Assembly: GCA_963575645.1 (NCBI GenBank)
Contig: OY754473.1
Location: 6,758,001 to 6,822,000 of the forward strand
Length of the DNA: 64,000 bases
Origin: Xanthostigma xanthostigma
Lineage: Eukaryota > Arthropoda > Insecta > Raphidioptera > Raphidiidae
Direction: 5' to 3'
The notes below the pieces were generated by a model. It was not told the origin of the DNA and ran no database searches. It saw only the letters and a list, made by a program, of their open reading frames with translations. The stretch's first letter is position 1; each line of letters starts with the position of its first letter. The position numbers and the translations under genes were made by a program. This document shows, in pieces, positions 43,750-54,769 of this stretch.

Positions 43750-46515
43750 TCAGCTTCCTGCGAACGGCGCAAACAGAGTTTGTTTCCCATTAAATTAACA
43801 TTTTTTTTGAATTTTTGATAGCAGCATTTTATCGAGAATTAAATTCCTCACAAAAAAGATCCTAAATACTAAATCCGTGAATTCATTATTTTCAAAGATA
43901 TGCTGATTTAAACATTCTCATAAAAATCGGATTTCATTTAATTAATTTACGTTTAAACGAACATATCTTTTAAAATAACAAATTCACGGATTTTGTATAT
44001 ACTTACGATGACACTCGGCATCTCCGCCATCTTGAAGACAAAAGCACCATGAATTTCCCCGTCTGAATGTTATGTTCCTTACACAATTATTTACTGAAAC
44101 ATCGGTGGCCGGTTCTAAAATCAACAAATCATACAAGACTACCTTATTCTCGTCATAGCGTGTGTTCTGTTCAGAGACAATAAACGTTCACTTTTGTTTA
44201 CATTCGAACCGTCACTGCGCGCGCATCAAACCCATCTACAGAGCAAGCTATACACGCATCGTGTGAAGCGAGCACATAAAAGCCATCGCGAAAGCCAGCG
44301 CTACAGTACGTTTGAAACCTAGCAGCCAAATCTAGCGGCAAAACCAGCCACGTAAACGACGAAATTTACGGTACTTACGGTTTCCGTTGCATGGTTCGGT
44401 GGTACACTCAGAAGCGATCCCATACATCGAGCAGATACAGGTGTTGCAATCCCTCATATAAGCTGTCAGTGGCTCACATTTGAAACCTTGAATAGATTTT
44501 ATCATATATATTAATACGTTAAGGTTAAAGATGTTTGCCTCCCTTTTTAGAAAAAACCACACAATTTCTCCACATAAATTATATATCATTTTACAGATAA
44601 TTGCTTGCTCTATACTGACATCGACAACTAAAAAATTTATTATTGCTTTTGTTTTTGTAAATTAATTAAAATACAGCAACGCTGAACAGCGTCTGCCATC
44701 TGACGGCTTTAATTTTGAAACAACGTCAACACTTCGATCTGTCATCTGACCTTCATATTGTAAATACTGCATACTGCCATCTGACGGCTTTAATTTTGAA
44801 ACAACGAGCAACGCTGAACAACGTCACAGCAATGCTGCATGATGCCATCTGACGGCTTAGCTCAACGCTTTTGCTACTTGCGCCTCTATATGACAATTTT
44901 AGTAAAATATTTCTTCGATCTGTCATCTGAGCTTCATATTGTAATACAACAAAAAGAAGAACGTTATAAGCAGTGTGCAAAAATAGAAACGAATTAATAC
45001 CTGCAGTCATATTTAAAAAATAATTTTGTAAAGTAATAATGATTATACTTATTTAGTGCGAATAATTCGCACAGGTCACACTAGTAAAATAATAATAATG
45101 ATAAAGTCCGTTACTCGACTTTATGTCATAACAAACGCCATTCGCACCATTACTATTTTCCATCTATTTTACTCGCGTTTCGGGCTTTGTGGATATCATA
45201 GACTAGCGGTCCCGCCCGGTTTCACCCGGGTGTAAAAGAACGAATGGGGAAGGGAGGAACATAAGTACACACATTCATCTTAATTTACCGAGATTAATGT
45301 TGTGTCCAAATTTCATGATGATCGGAGTTACCGTTCAAAAGTTTTTGTCGATAAAAAGCAGTATTTATACTTTTTTTAACTAATATTTTTTTTTTAATTA
45401 ATTAAATAAAATTAAAATAAATTTAAATGTAAGCCTTGGATGAAAGCAATGTAGAAAATTAAAAAAAAAATAAAAATATATTCGCCCAACGTAGGGTTTG
45501 CACATTCACGACCCTGATATTGAGAGTCGTGTGCTCTACCGATTGAGCTATCCGGCCCTGTATTCTGGCAACGCTAATATGAGTATATTTAGTTAGTGCA
45601 TTTCACCTGAATAGAAGCTTATTTTTGAGATACATTTTGCAACATTTTTCATTAATGCTCCGCTCATAATGATCGTAGCCTGATTTTATATAGCCTATAG
45701 CCTTCCTCGATAAATGGGCTATCCAACAAAAACAAATTTTTTCAATTTGAACCAGTAGTTCAAACAAACAAACAAACAAACTCTTCAGATTTATATAATA
45801 CTAGCGGCCCCGCCCAGTTTCACCCGGGTGCAAAAGAATGAATGGGGAAGGAAGGGACATGAGTACACACATTCATCTTAGTTTACCGAGATGAATGTTG
45901 TGTCCAAATTTCATGATGATCGGAGTTACCGTTCAAAAGTTTTTGTCGATAAAGAGCAGTATTTAAACTTTTTTTAACTAATATTTTTTTTTTAATGGAT
46001 TAAATAAAATTAAAATACATTTAAATGTAAGCCTTAGAAAAAAGCAATGTAAAAAATAAAAAAAATAAATAAAAATATATTCACCCAACGTGGGGCTCGA
46101 ACCCACGACCCTAATATTGACAGTCGCATGCGCTACCGATTGATCTACCTGAGGTTGTGTTCTTTCATCACTAATATCTAGTTAGTGCATTTCACATGAA
46201 TAGAAGCTTATTTTTGAGATACTTTTTGCAACATTTTTCATTAAAGCTCCGCGCCTAATGGTCGTAGCGTAATATTATATAGCCTATAGCCTTCCTCGGT
46301 AAATGGGCTATCCAACAAAAAAAATTTATTCAATTTGAACCAGTAGTTCCTGAGATTAGCGCGTTCAAACAAACAAACTCTTCAGCTTTATATATTAGTA
46401 TAGATACCTATAGATATAGATTAGTATTAGTATAGATAAAACAAAACTTACTGTCCGAGCAATGTGCTGCCACTATTACGCAACAAAATAATACGATTAT
46501 ATTAAAAGTATGCAT
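43750..46515 (-). CDS. secreted pacifastin-type protein, four exons
   Basis: Predicted coding exons (minus): 46,515-46,452, 44,486-44,379, 44,093-44,007 and 43,757-43,750. Together they give 88 residues. Exon 1 encodes a hydrophobic leader (MHTFNIIVLFCCVIVAAHC). Exon 2 encodes one complete six-Cys pacifastin motif (C-x9-C-N-x-C-x-C-x8-C-x4-C). Exon 3 repeats the same spacing, but Cys2 is Asn. The first three exons end at GTAAGT donors, and every intron interrupts the codon after base 1, so the frame is kept throughout. Pacifastin proteins are small arthropod serine-protease inhibitors acting in haemolymph or secretions. The expected reactive pair after Cys5 is Thr-Glu, unlike the Leu, Arg or Lys usual at P1, so inhibition is doubtful. 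The last exon (acceptor at 43,758; Arg-Ser-stop) is the weakest part, and other downstream exons are possible. Intron 1 is 1,965 bp, nearly all Helitron. Confidence 0.7.
44502..45084 (+). mobile_element. Helitron family A, copy A7, inside intron 1
   Basis: 583 bp, TC...CTAG in A|T, hairpin intact. Its 5' end lies 15 bp from the intron 1 acceptor. On the transcribed strand its terminal region supplies CTTTAACCTTAAC, which could serve as the branch-point region. Confidence 0.85.
45203..46436 (-). mobile_element. Helitron family B, copy B3, split by B4
   Basis: The 3' CTAG is at the left edge with the CACCCGGGTG palindrome. The tRNA-Lys-like module is at 45,483-45,556. The 5' end resumes after B4 and finishes TAGTATAGA before T at 46,436, 15 bp from the exon 1 donor. 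Confidence 0.75.
45801..46404 (-). mobile_element. Helitron family B, copy B4, nested in B3
   Basis: Complete element with CTAG left and TC (as GA) right, in A|T, inserted near the 5' end of B3. The tRNA-like module at 46,083-46,155 has a well-kept B box (GTGGGTTCGAGCCCC on the minus strand). Confidence 0.8.
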
Positions 46516-46589
46516 TTTGAAATTCGCCAGTTCAATATGATCAGTTAAATAATTAACGAGAAAATACTCTGTCGGTTGTTTTAGAGCCC

Positions 46590-46598
46590 CTTTTTATA
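46590..46598 (-). promoter_or_regulatory. TATA box of the pacifastin-type gene
   Basis: TATAAAAAG on the minus strand, about 75 bp upstream of the ATG at 46,515. A start site about 30 bp downstream would give a 5' leader of about 50 nt. The position and the adjoining signal-peptide exon make it convincing. Confidence 0.6.
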
Positions 46599-46749
46599 AG
46601 TTTTTGAGCTACTCACAACGTAGTGGGGATTATGTATTGTTTAATTAAAAAAAACAATAGATTAGTCAAGCAGCGTAAAGATAATTAAAATAGGTGTAGA
46701 AAAAGGTTTACGAACACTTGTAAATTTGTTCCTGTTTTGTTTTGTAATA

Positions 46750-46840
46750 CAGTAGAACGCCGATTATCCGAATTAATTGGGACCGGGGTCGATTCGGATA
46801 ATCGAAAATTCGGATAATCGGACATAGACTGGTAATAAAG
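46750..46840. mobile_element. pogo-like left end, fragment
   Basis: TA then CAGTAGAACGCCGATTATCC with repeated TTCGGATAATCG motifs. No matching right end was located. Confidence 0.4.
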
Positions 46841-47099
46841 AAAAACGAATCAATAATGAAACTATATGATTTCAACAATGAAACTGCATTTTTTTTTGTT
46901 GACTTTTAACGTTACTGACACATTGTTATCAAAAACGTAATCGCACAAAATAAAAAACCGGTAAATTATCGAATAATGAAATATAAATTATGCTAGTTGT
47001 AAAATCATAAAATTAAAATCACATAAAACCCGCATCACCTTGAACAATAATACAACTTTGAATCGATATCAGCTGTGAAATTTATAATGTAGGTAGGTA

Positions 47100-47180
47100 C
47101 TAGCCGCTACCCGCAGCTCCGCTAAACCATGTCAATACCTTTATACAATAGTAGTAGAGTCTTCGGCTCCACCGTATTAC
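47100..47180 (-). mobile_element. Helitron 3' end fragment
   Basis: GCTGCGGGTAGCGGCTAG on the minus strand, before T. The body is not traceable beyond about 80 bp. Confidence 0.35.
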
Positions 47181-47299
47181 AGTATTATTTGTTGACTATT
47201 TTATCAGATTTCTGCAATTTTGAGTATCATTTAAAACTAGCAGACATTTGACATTTTTTTTTAATTTATAGATTAAATAGTTAGCCTTCTTAGGGGACG

Positions 47300-47651
47300 T
47301 ATGGCACGCCGTTTTACTATTTAATAGTAAAATATTTTTCCAAAAATTATAAAAATATTTAACAATTTTAATGTCAGAAAAAAAATTTTGAGTAATTTTT
47401 TTTATGTGGTGACATAATAAAAATACATTATTATTATGTCATGACAATAAAAATACATTATTTTTATGTCATGACATAATTATAATTCGTCGTTTTTCCT
47501 ATCTCTTCCTATGTATATAATAATATTGTATTTTTATTGTCACCACATAAAAAATTCACTCAAAATGTTTTTTCTGAAATTAAAATTGTTAAATATTTTT
47601 ATAATTTTTGGAAAAATATTTTACTATTAAATAGTAAAACGGCGTGCCATA
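47300..47651. mobile_element. palindromic MITE with 7-bp target duplication
   Basis: Inverted arms of about 125 bp start TATGGCACGCCGTTTTAC. GGGGACG flanks both sides (47,293-47,299 and 47,652-47,658). An 8-bp AGGGGACG reading is possible if the ends are asymmetric, which would suit hAT. Non-coding. Confidence 0.75.
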
Positions 47652-47735
47652 GGGGACGGATGTTCTTAGTGCTTACCTATGTTATATTATAAGGAACTCA
47701 TGTACAAATTTTGTAGTATAAATTTGACGGAGTTA

Positions 47736-48358
47736 TCTATACTAATATATAAAGCTGAAGAGTTTGTTTGTTTGTTTGTTTGTTTGAACGCGCTAATCTC
47801 AGGAACTACTGGTTCAAATTGAAAAAAAATTTTTTTGTTGGATAGCCCATTTATCGAGGAAGGCTATAGGCTATATAAAATCAGGCTACGACCATTAGGA
47901 GCGGAGCATTAATGAAAAATGTTCCAAATGTATCTAAAAAATAAGCTTCTATTCAGGTGAAATGCACTAACTAAGTATACTCATGTTAGCGATGTAAGAA
48001 TACAACGCCGGCTAGAGCAATCGGTAGAGCACAAGACTGTCAATACCAGGGTCGTGGGTTCGAGCCCTACGTTGGGCGAATGCATTTTTATTTTTTTTTT
48101 TTTATTTTCTACATTGCCTTCTTCTAAGGCTTACATTAAAATCTATTTTAATTTTATTTAATTAATAAAAAAAAATTATTAGTTAAAAAAGTATAAATAC
48201 TGCTTTTTATCGACAAAAAATTTTGAACGGTAACTCCGATCATCATGAAATTTGGACACAACATTCATCTCGATAAACTAAGATAAATGTGTGTACTCAT
48301 GTTCCTCCCTTCCCCATTCGTTCTTTTACACCCGGGTGAAACCGGACGGGACCGCTAG
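47736..48358 (+). mobile_element. Helitron family B, copy B5 (tRNA module)
   Basis: TC...CTAG in A|T with the CACCCGGGTG palindrome. The tRNA-Lys-like module at 48,007-48,078 keeps an intact B box (GTGGGTTCGAGCCC) but an altered A box (CTAGAGCAATCGG). Confidence 0.8.
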
Positions 48359-48368
48359 TGTACACTAA

Positions 48369-49149
48369 AGGCCCCCATACACCTCGTTCTTTTTTGGCAG
48401 TTTTCATCGTCACGATAAAACACGTCGGTCAAAACCGAAGTGTATGGGCAAAAACGGTCGATGAAACACGGCAGTTTTTATATCTGCCGAATCTTGATTT
48501 TAAACACGACGTGTTTGCTGGTTGTCGTTTCAAATCGTAATGTGTGGCGCTTTCCGATAAGAATCGACGTGTTTATTCAGTGGTGCAACGTACAGCAAAT
48601 AAGTCATATTAATTAAATGATTGTAATTAGTTTGAGTATTGATTTATATTTTAATAATAACTCAAAATAAGTATGTTCGTCCATTCTCAGGTAATTGAAC
48701 CAATCCCCAGGTTCAAGTTTCAGCTCGCTCAATTCATACAATTGTATCGAAAATTAAACCAATCTCCTGGTTCTAGTCGTAAGTCATTTAGAAGATTTAC
48801 GTGTGAAAATTGCCTGCGTTTAAGTAACCATTCTTTAGTCCATTTTGAACGTTTTCTTTTTGAACATTTTAATTTTATAGCCACTGCGGCTGCAACTGCT
48901 AACGTTGTCGTAGGATCCATCAAAGCAGATCGTATTAATGATGCCACGACTTCAGAAAAACTGAACGAAACAACGCCTCTGTGTGGATATGGCCGTTGTT
49001 TGTGTTTAATTAACCGTACAGTTTTACCCGGGCGGTTAAAACTGCCATAAAAGAACGAGGTGTATGGGGATGGCCGTTGTTCGTGTTTAACCGTACAGTT
49101 TTACCCGGCGGTTAAAACTGCCAAAAAAGAACGAGGTGTATGGGGGCCT
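48369..49149. mobile_element. internally deleted PIF/Harbinger element
   Basis: The ends start AGGCCCCCATACACCTCG and are inverted. TAA is duplicated (48,366-48,368 and 49,150-49,152). The right terminal block occurs twice in tandem (about 48,999-49,068 and 49,069-49,149). It carries only a transposase start on the minus strand. Confidence 0.85.
48729..48947 (-). pseudogene. Harbinger transposase N-terminal remnant
   Basis: The frame includes KWTKEWLLKRRQFSHVNLLN followed by DLRLEPGDWFNF. This is the conserved Harbinger pre-catalytic segment, with an Ala/Val-rich leader before it. It stops before any DDE residue. Confidence 0.65.
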
Positions 49150-49152
49150 TAA

Positions 49153-49872
49153 AATACCAAACAAATCTAATATAACGAAGATTATTATTTAAGAGAAATG
49201 TTATTCAAATAATTATATAGAATGTAGTTTGAAAAAAATAAATAACAGATTTTTGACAGGCTTTCAGAAGCAACGGCAACTAATATGAAAGAACGTCAAT
49301 CTTATTACAAATTGAACAGTATTTGACATCGAATTAGCAAAAATATTTCAAGCTGCCAACACAGCCATTAAACTATTTAAAATCGGCGACTTTAATCAGC
49401 CCTGCGCGACAAAATTTGGAATTTTTTTTCGCGTTACAAAAAATGTGATCGTGTTGAAAACATTCATAAACATTTTTTTTTCAGTCGGACGCGTTTGCCT
49501 CTGAAAATATCACGCAATTGATGAGCAGTCGTTTTGTTTGTTAATTTATGATTTTTAATACGAAAAAGAAAGTTTTCTTGTGTAATTATCCTGTTTGTAT
49601 AATAAAAAGATTTTTACCTTATAAACGAATCATTTTATATATTTGAAAATTGTATGCCGAACCTTTAGGTACCCCATTTTATGTAGGATTTAGGTATAAT
49701 GGGCCGGCATTTTTTACGGTGCTCCTGGACGGCACTTAGAGTAAATCCAGCCCTGACTTTAATTTATTTTTTTTAAAGTAAAAGCAACTTCACTCTCCGT
49801 AACGGATAATAATAATATATGATTTATTTATTAACTGTACAAGTTTGTAAACGTCAAAAATTTGATATACTA
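49153..49872. other. unassigned AT-rich stretch
   Basis: No gene or repeat family was recognised. Confidence 0.4.
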
Positions 49873-49930
49873 CTAGCCGTTACCCGCGACTTCGCACGCG
49901 TTTCCATTATTTGGCATATTTCAAAATTAA
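49873..49930 (-). mobile_element. Helitron 3' end fragment
   Basis: GTCGCGGGTAACGGCTAG before T on the minus strand. The body is lost beyond about 60 bp. Confidence 0.35.
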
Positions 49931-49991
49931 CAAAGTCTTTAAGGTACGCCTTATGTAAATTTTATTTTCTAAGATCTCGTTGTCCTAAAGA

Positions 49992-50722
49992 TATGCTGGT
50001 AAATGTTTACTATATAAACTATGGTTTAGAATGTTGGGGTGGTGCATACTTTAATACATTCAAATCTATTAGTACTATGCAAAAAAAAAATTATACGCAC
50101 TATTCTTTTTAAAAAAACATACGAGAATAGCTTCCCACTCTTTCAAAAGCTAAATATTATGCCTATAAGAAATTTATATGTTAATAAAATCTTAAAAATT
50201 TATTATGATAATATCAAAAATGTTAATCCACGAATCAATTATTGTTTTTTGAAATTTAAATGTATTCATACCTAGGCCTTATAAAACTATATTCAAGAGA
50301 TACTTTTTGTATACAGCCCCAAATATATTTAATAAATTACCTATTAGTATTAAATCTGCTGAAAACAAAAATCAATTTATTAAAAGACTAAAATTATGGT
50401 TACTATCACACAATGATTCTGAAATATTGTTTTCCACAGTTCAGTAACAAATAAATATGAAAAGCCTGAAAATATTCATAACATCAAATGTAAATATTAC
50501 CTATTGTATAATTATTATTATTATTATTATTGTAATCCAATGTATCATTTATGTACTTATTTATGTAAGCTATATATATTTTTTTATTTTATTTTTTGCG
50601 TAGAGATAACCGTTCTATTCTATTTTTGATCTCGCTACTGCCACAGGATTACCTTTTGTAGCGAAAACATTTATGTATTATATATTAATTATTAATAATA
50701 AAATTATTCTTATTCTTATTCT
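49992..50722 (+). pseudogene. non-LTR retrotransposon 3' fragment
   Basis: Frames joined by a slip in an A run (about 50,080) read INYGLECWGGAYFNTFKSI, then FPLFQKLNIMPIRNLYVNKI, then APNIFNKLPISIKSAENKN. These match the C-terminal part of LINE reverse-transcriptase proteins (Jockey/CR1-like layout). The fragment ends in a TTATTC-type tail at about 50,695-50,722. The 5' portion is absent. Confidence 0.65.
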
Positions 50723-50962
50723 TTCTCGGCGAAGACACTCTTTAAGAACGGATTTGATGCAAATCCTAGCCAAAACGGAATGAGAGGATCTCCCACTTTT
50801 TCTCTGGAAATATATTGGCCTTCCAATCCACGCGACCATTCACACCCACCCACATAACAACTCACACCCAAATCCGTTTTGGATTGAACTTGCATAAAGT
50901 CCGTTCTTAGTCGGTCTACCTCGATAAAGTAGTGACTATGCAAAATTTTATGTCTATCAGGC

Positions 50963-51285
50963 GTATAATACGCCCCACGGATCTAACAGGTTCGGAAGTT
51001 AGTCACAAACAGCGTCGCAAAGGCACATTTTAGAGCCGTTGTGACTCCCACCACCTCCCAGCTACCTGCACGGTACGTGCGCTCGTCGGTGGTTGCCTGT
51101 GATCGCTCATTGCCTTTGTCACTTGTCGCTTTCCTGCTTTAAAGTACAGTCCGAGTACGCTATTCTCAAGTTATTTTAGTTTTGTTGAGTTGCGAGTTTG
51201 TATAGTTTTTCAACAGACTGTACAAGCGTAAGCCCGCATTCGCATCTAACTTCCGAGCCTTTTAGATTCGTGGCGCGTATTATAC
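50963..51285 (+). mobile_element. MITE family H, copy H3
   Basis: Best-preserved copy: the ends GTATAATACGC and GCGTATTATAC are perfect inverses and continue inward as CACGGATCTAA-type sequence. About 323 bp, non-coding. Confidence 0.7.
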
Positions 51286-51673
51286 AGTTTTGGAGATATC
51301 TTGATGACTCAGTCAGTCAGATATAGATATAAAATAAAGATAAAATTGACACGTTTGTTGTGAATATTCGGAACGTTTGTTCGTTGTGTGACCGACTTTA
51401 GGTCGCACGTGGAAGGTGTAAATAAAATATCAGTGTTAAATTGGATTTGAAGCGATTGTTGTCAAGGCCAATCTATTCAAAAACATCTATTTATCCACTA
51501 TGAGATTATTGAAAGGAAAATAAAAACTCGAGCTTTGGTTCATAACAATTTTGTATTGCCGTAGGGTCGTCCATGTTAAAGTAAAGCGTTAATCCCACCT
51601 CCATTTCTCCTTTCGAGCGACTGACGTCACTAGATTCGAATATTACGACATATTACTATGGCATTATAATATA
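51286..51673. other. unassigned stretch
   Basis: No gene or repeat family was recognised. Confidence 0.4.
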
Positions 51674-52282
51674 TTAGCGGTCCCGCCCGGTTTCACCCGG
51701 GTGTAAAAGAACGAATGGGGAGGAGGAACATGAGTATTCACGTTCATCTTAGTTTACCGAGATGAATGTTGTGTCCAAATTTCATGATGATCGGAGTTAC
51801 CGTTCAAAAGTTTTTGTCGATAAAGAGCAGTATTTAAACTTTTTTTAACGAATTTTTTTTTTAAATGAATTAAATAAAATTAAAATAAATTTAAATGTAA
51901 GCCTTAGAAAAAAGCAATGTAAAAATAAAAAAAAAAATAAAAATATATTCACCCAACGTGGGGCTCGAACCCACGACCCTGATATTGACAGTCGCATGCG
52001 CTATCGATTGATCTACCAGAGGTTGTGTTCTTTCAACACTAATAATATGAGTATATTTAGTTAGTGCATTTCACATAAATAGAAGTTATTTTTGAGATAC
52101 TTTTTGCAACATTTTTCATTAAAGCTCCGCTCCTAATCGTCGTAGCGTAATATTAGATAGCCTATAGCCTTCCTCGGTAAATGGGCTATCCAACAAAAAA
52201 AATGTATTCAATTTGAACCAGTAGTTCCTGAGATTAGCGCGTTCAAACAAACAAACTCTTCAGCTTTATATATTAGTATAGA
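51674..52282 (-). mobile_element. Helitron family B, copy B6 (tRNA module)
   Basis: The 3' terminus reads CTAA on the minus strand (allowed by CTRR). TC is at the right edge, and the CACCCGGGTG palindrome is present. The tRNA-like module is at 51,951-52,023. Close to B4 in sequence. Confidence 0.75.
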
Positions 52283-52796
52283 TTTGCAGACATTTAGTAC
52301 AGTTTCACTCCTGGATTTTAAAATTAGAACCGGGGTTATTTTTCATGCTTGTTTTGGGAAAGAACCAATCAAAAAACAGTATTTTGTCACGTGAGCGAGA
52401 TGGGCAAACGCCAGACTAGTAAAGCATTTGAGAAAAAGTATTTCAAAACAAATAAAAATACTTTTCTAGTATATTTTTATTTTACTTTTCTAGTATATTT
52501 TGTACAAACCTTGCTGATTGCTGAGTTCATGGCGGCAAAAACGCGTCAGTGTGAAGTGAGGTTAAGTATGTCAGCGTGTACTTTAATTACAAATTGACAA
52601 TTGCTGACATTCGCAAGATGCGCGGATCATCTGCTAACAAAATAACAAAAACTTTCTTAATATAAGTTTGATCAATAGATTAGGTATAGTTTATCGAGGT
52701 ATAAAAAGTCGTCTTCAAAGAAAGAAAATTTTCCTCATGTTATATAAACTAAGAACTCGTGACAAAAAAGATCGAGCGTTTTGGAATGGCTAGTAT
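52283..52796. other. unassigned stretch
   Basis: No gene was recognised. A 19-bp duplication (ACTTTTCTAGTATATTTT) occurs near 52,460-52,500. Confidence 0.35.
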
Positions 52797-53310
52797 TATG
52801 TTAATAATAGCGGTTTACAACAACTGGACCGATTTTGACGGGATTTTCACTGGCAGATAGCTATTGTTTTTGCGGAAAATCGGCGAATGCTCAGAAGAGA
52901 TATATGCTATAACGTAGGTAAATGTTTTTTTATATAATAATGGTATACTTTTCATAACGGCTTATTATTCTATTTATTTTTTCAAGAAAGTTTTGTTAAA
53001 AAATGTTTTTTCTAAACTTTATAGTTACGGAAATAGTTTGAAAATAAAAAAAAATCAGCGACTCTTTTGTTTTATGGATCTGTCAGAAATAAACCAGTTC
53101 AGCATGCTTTGATTAATTTTTACATGACGTGGACATATTATGTAGGTAACCATAGCAACGAATAGCAAATATCATATTGATTACTAGCCATTACCCGCGT
53201 CACCTCACACGAACTCAGAAATTTTATTTTCTTTATTATAATCAAATGTCAACATTTTTTTTTAAGTTGGAATGGTCCCGTCGCCCAATTGGCTAGATTT
53301 TTTTTCTTGT
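52797..53310 (-). repeat. inverted partner of 54,905-55,440
   Basis: The minus strand matches the later copy across a CTAGT junction. Shared blocks include CCAATTGGG(C/T)GACGG and GGGTAATGGCTAGTA, and both carry a unit of the 123-bp repeat. An older Helitron end thus lies inside a segment that was duplicated as a whole. Confidence 0.55.
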
Positions 53311-53499
53311 AACGGATTTGTGTATTTACCTATTAAATATAGACGCTCAACAACTCATTAACGGTCTCTTTTTAAATAGATATCCATAACAATTCTGCAA
53401 AGTAAACTAATGATCCAACACCAATTATTATAGTTCTATCAACAATTCAACATTGAAATGCACGTCTGCCAACTTAATAACGTACATACATACAGTGTA

Positions 53500-53930
53500 C
53501 AGTGGCTCGAAAAAATATCCCGTCATTTCAAAATATTATTTCTACATAAAATCCACGACGTGTCTATTTGTTTTCCGATGAATTTTTTTCGAAATGGAAT
53601 TTCCTAAAAATTCGAGACTGATGCTGGGTTGCTTAAAGGATTGCCAAAAAAAATAATTTTACAACGACCTTAGATTGTGATCATATAATTACAGTTTCCT
53701 TACATCAGGAGCAGTCTAATGTCGTATTCAAACTCCCTGTCATATAGAATTGTACTCACAAAAAAACAAACGATTGTTTTACATAGAAAAAAAATCGCTT
53801 TTGAAGCTAAATTTTGACCAAATGCAATCGTAGGATTTGCAACTATAGAAGTTTCACTTCTGTAATGCGTTCTTGTAACACTTTTTAACTTTTTTCGCAG
53901 AGTGTCCCACGACATGACTGCCATAGCCTG
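53500..53930. mobile_element. possible Tc1-like fragment
   Basis: A TA-flanked start, CAGTGGCTCGAAAAAATA, is typical of Tc1-like ends. No right end or recognisable transposase motif was found. Confidence 0.25.
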
Positions 53931-54205
53931 GGACTGTGTTGCTGGGGTGATTTCAAGTCAAAAGTGTCTAATGAACATATACCCGGAACGCTATCCTAAC
54001 TGAGCTAAGAAGCATTTGAAATTTTAAATAGTTGGCAAAACCAAAAGTGCACATCCCGCAAGTTTTCCACTGTACATTATATTATAATGAAAAAAATTGA
54101 GAAAATAGATTAAAACAAATAAAAAAAAAAAAAAAATATACGAGAAATATATTATAAGTATATAACAAGTGGAAATAAAGTGAATAGAAACATAAAGTTT
54201 TCAAT
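53931..54205. other. unassigned stretch with a faint tRNA-like block
   Basis: The minus strand at 53,990-54,010 reads TTAGCTCAGTTAGGATAGC, an A-box-like sequence; the B box is degraded. No gene. Confidence 0.3.
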
Positions 54206-54280
54206 GATGTTGTCGGGAATCGAACCTGACACCTTGCCATTACTGGCGTTACGCCTTGACCGCTCGGCCACAAAGCGCTC
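54206..54280 (-). repeat. tRNA-derived SINE head (Ser/Leu-like)
   Basis: A box GTGGCCGAGCGGTCAAGGC and B box GGTTCGATTCCCGAC are present. The type is Ser/Leu from the A-box wording. The arms do not close as a functional tRNA would. Confidence 0.5.
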
Positions 54281-54769
54281 ACATTGTATGCTATTATCTT
54301 CGTATAGAAGAATAGTACTTATTCTACAGTATTCTACACTTTACAGTAATAATTTCTTAATAACTGCAAAACAAAATATTTCGAGCGTTAGCGCTCGATA
54401 ACTTAAAATAATATTTTGGTGATCTCCATAACAGTACTTTCAGTGAGTCGTTCGGAAAAGTATAATATAAATAAAAGGTTTTGCTAAGAACTTTATTAAC
54501 TTTTACTTTAGTTTACGTTAGTCGTTACTATTTCAAATTAGAGTTCTATAAAATTTCCTGTTGTTTAAATGTATATTTACAATATTTTTTTATGGTTGAA
54601 AATAAATTTTTTATAATTAAAATAATATTGTTATTTTTTTTTAATTTCACTAAATCGCTTTACGTATTGGTATGCGCATGAAATATTAATTAACGAGTGA
54701 TAAAATGAAGCGAAAATTGAACAATCGAAGTAGTGAAAAATGGATACAAAAATTAGCAATTTTTTAAAA
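54281..54769. other. unassigned AT-rich stretch
   Basis: No gene or repeat family was recognised. Confidence 0.4.
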
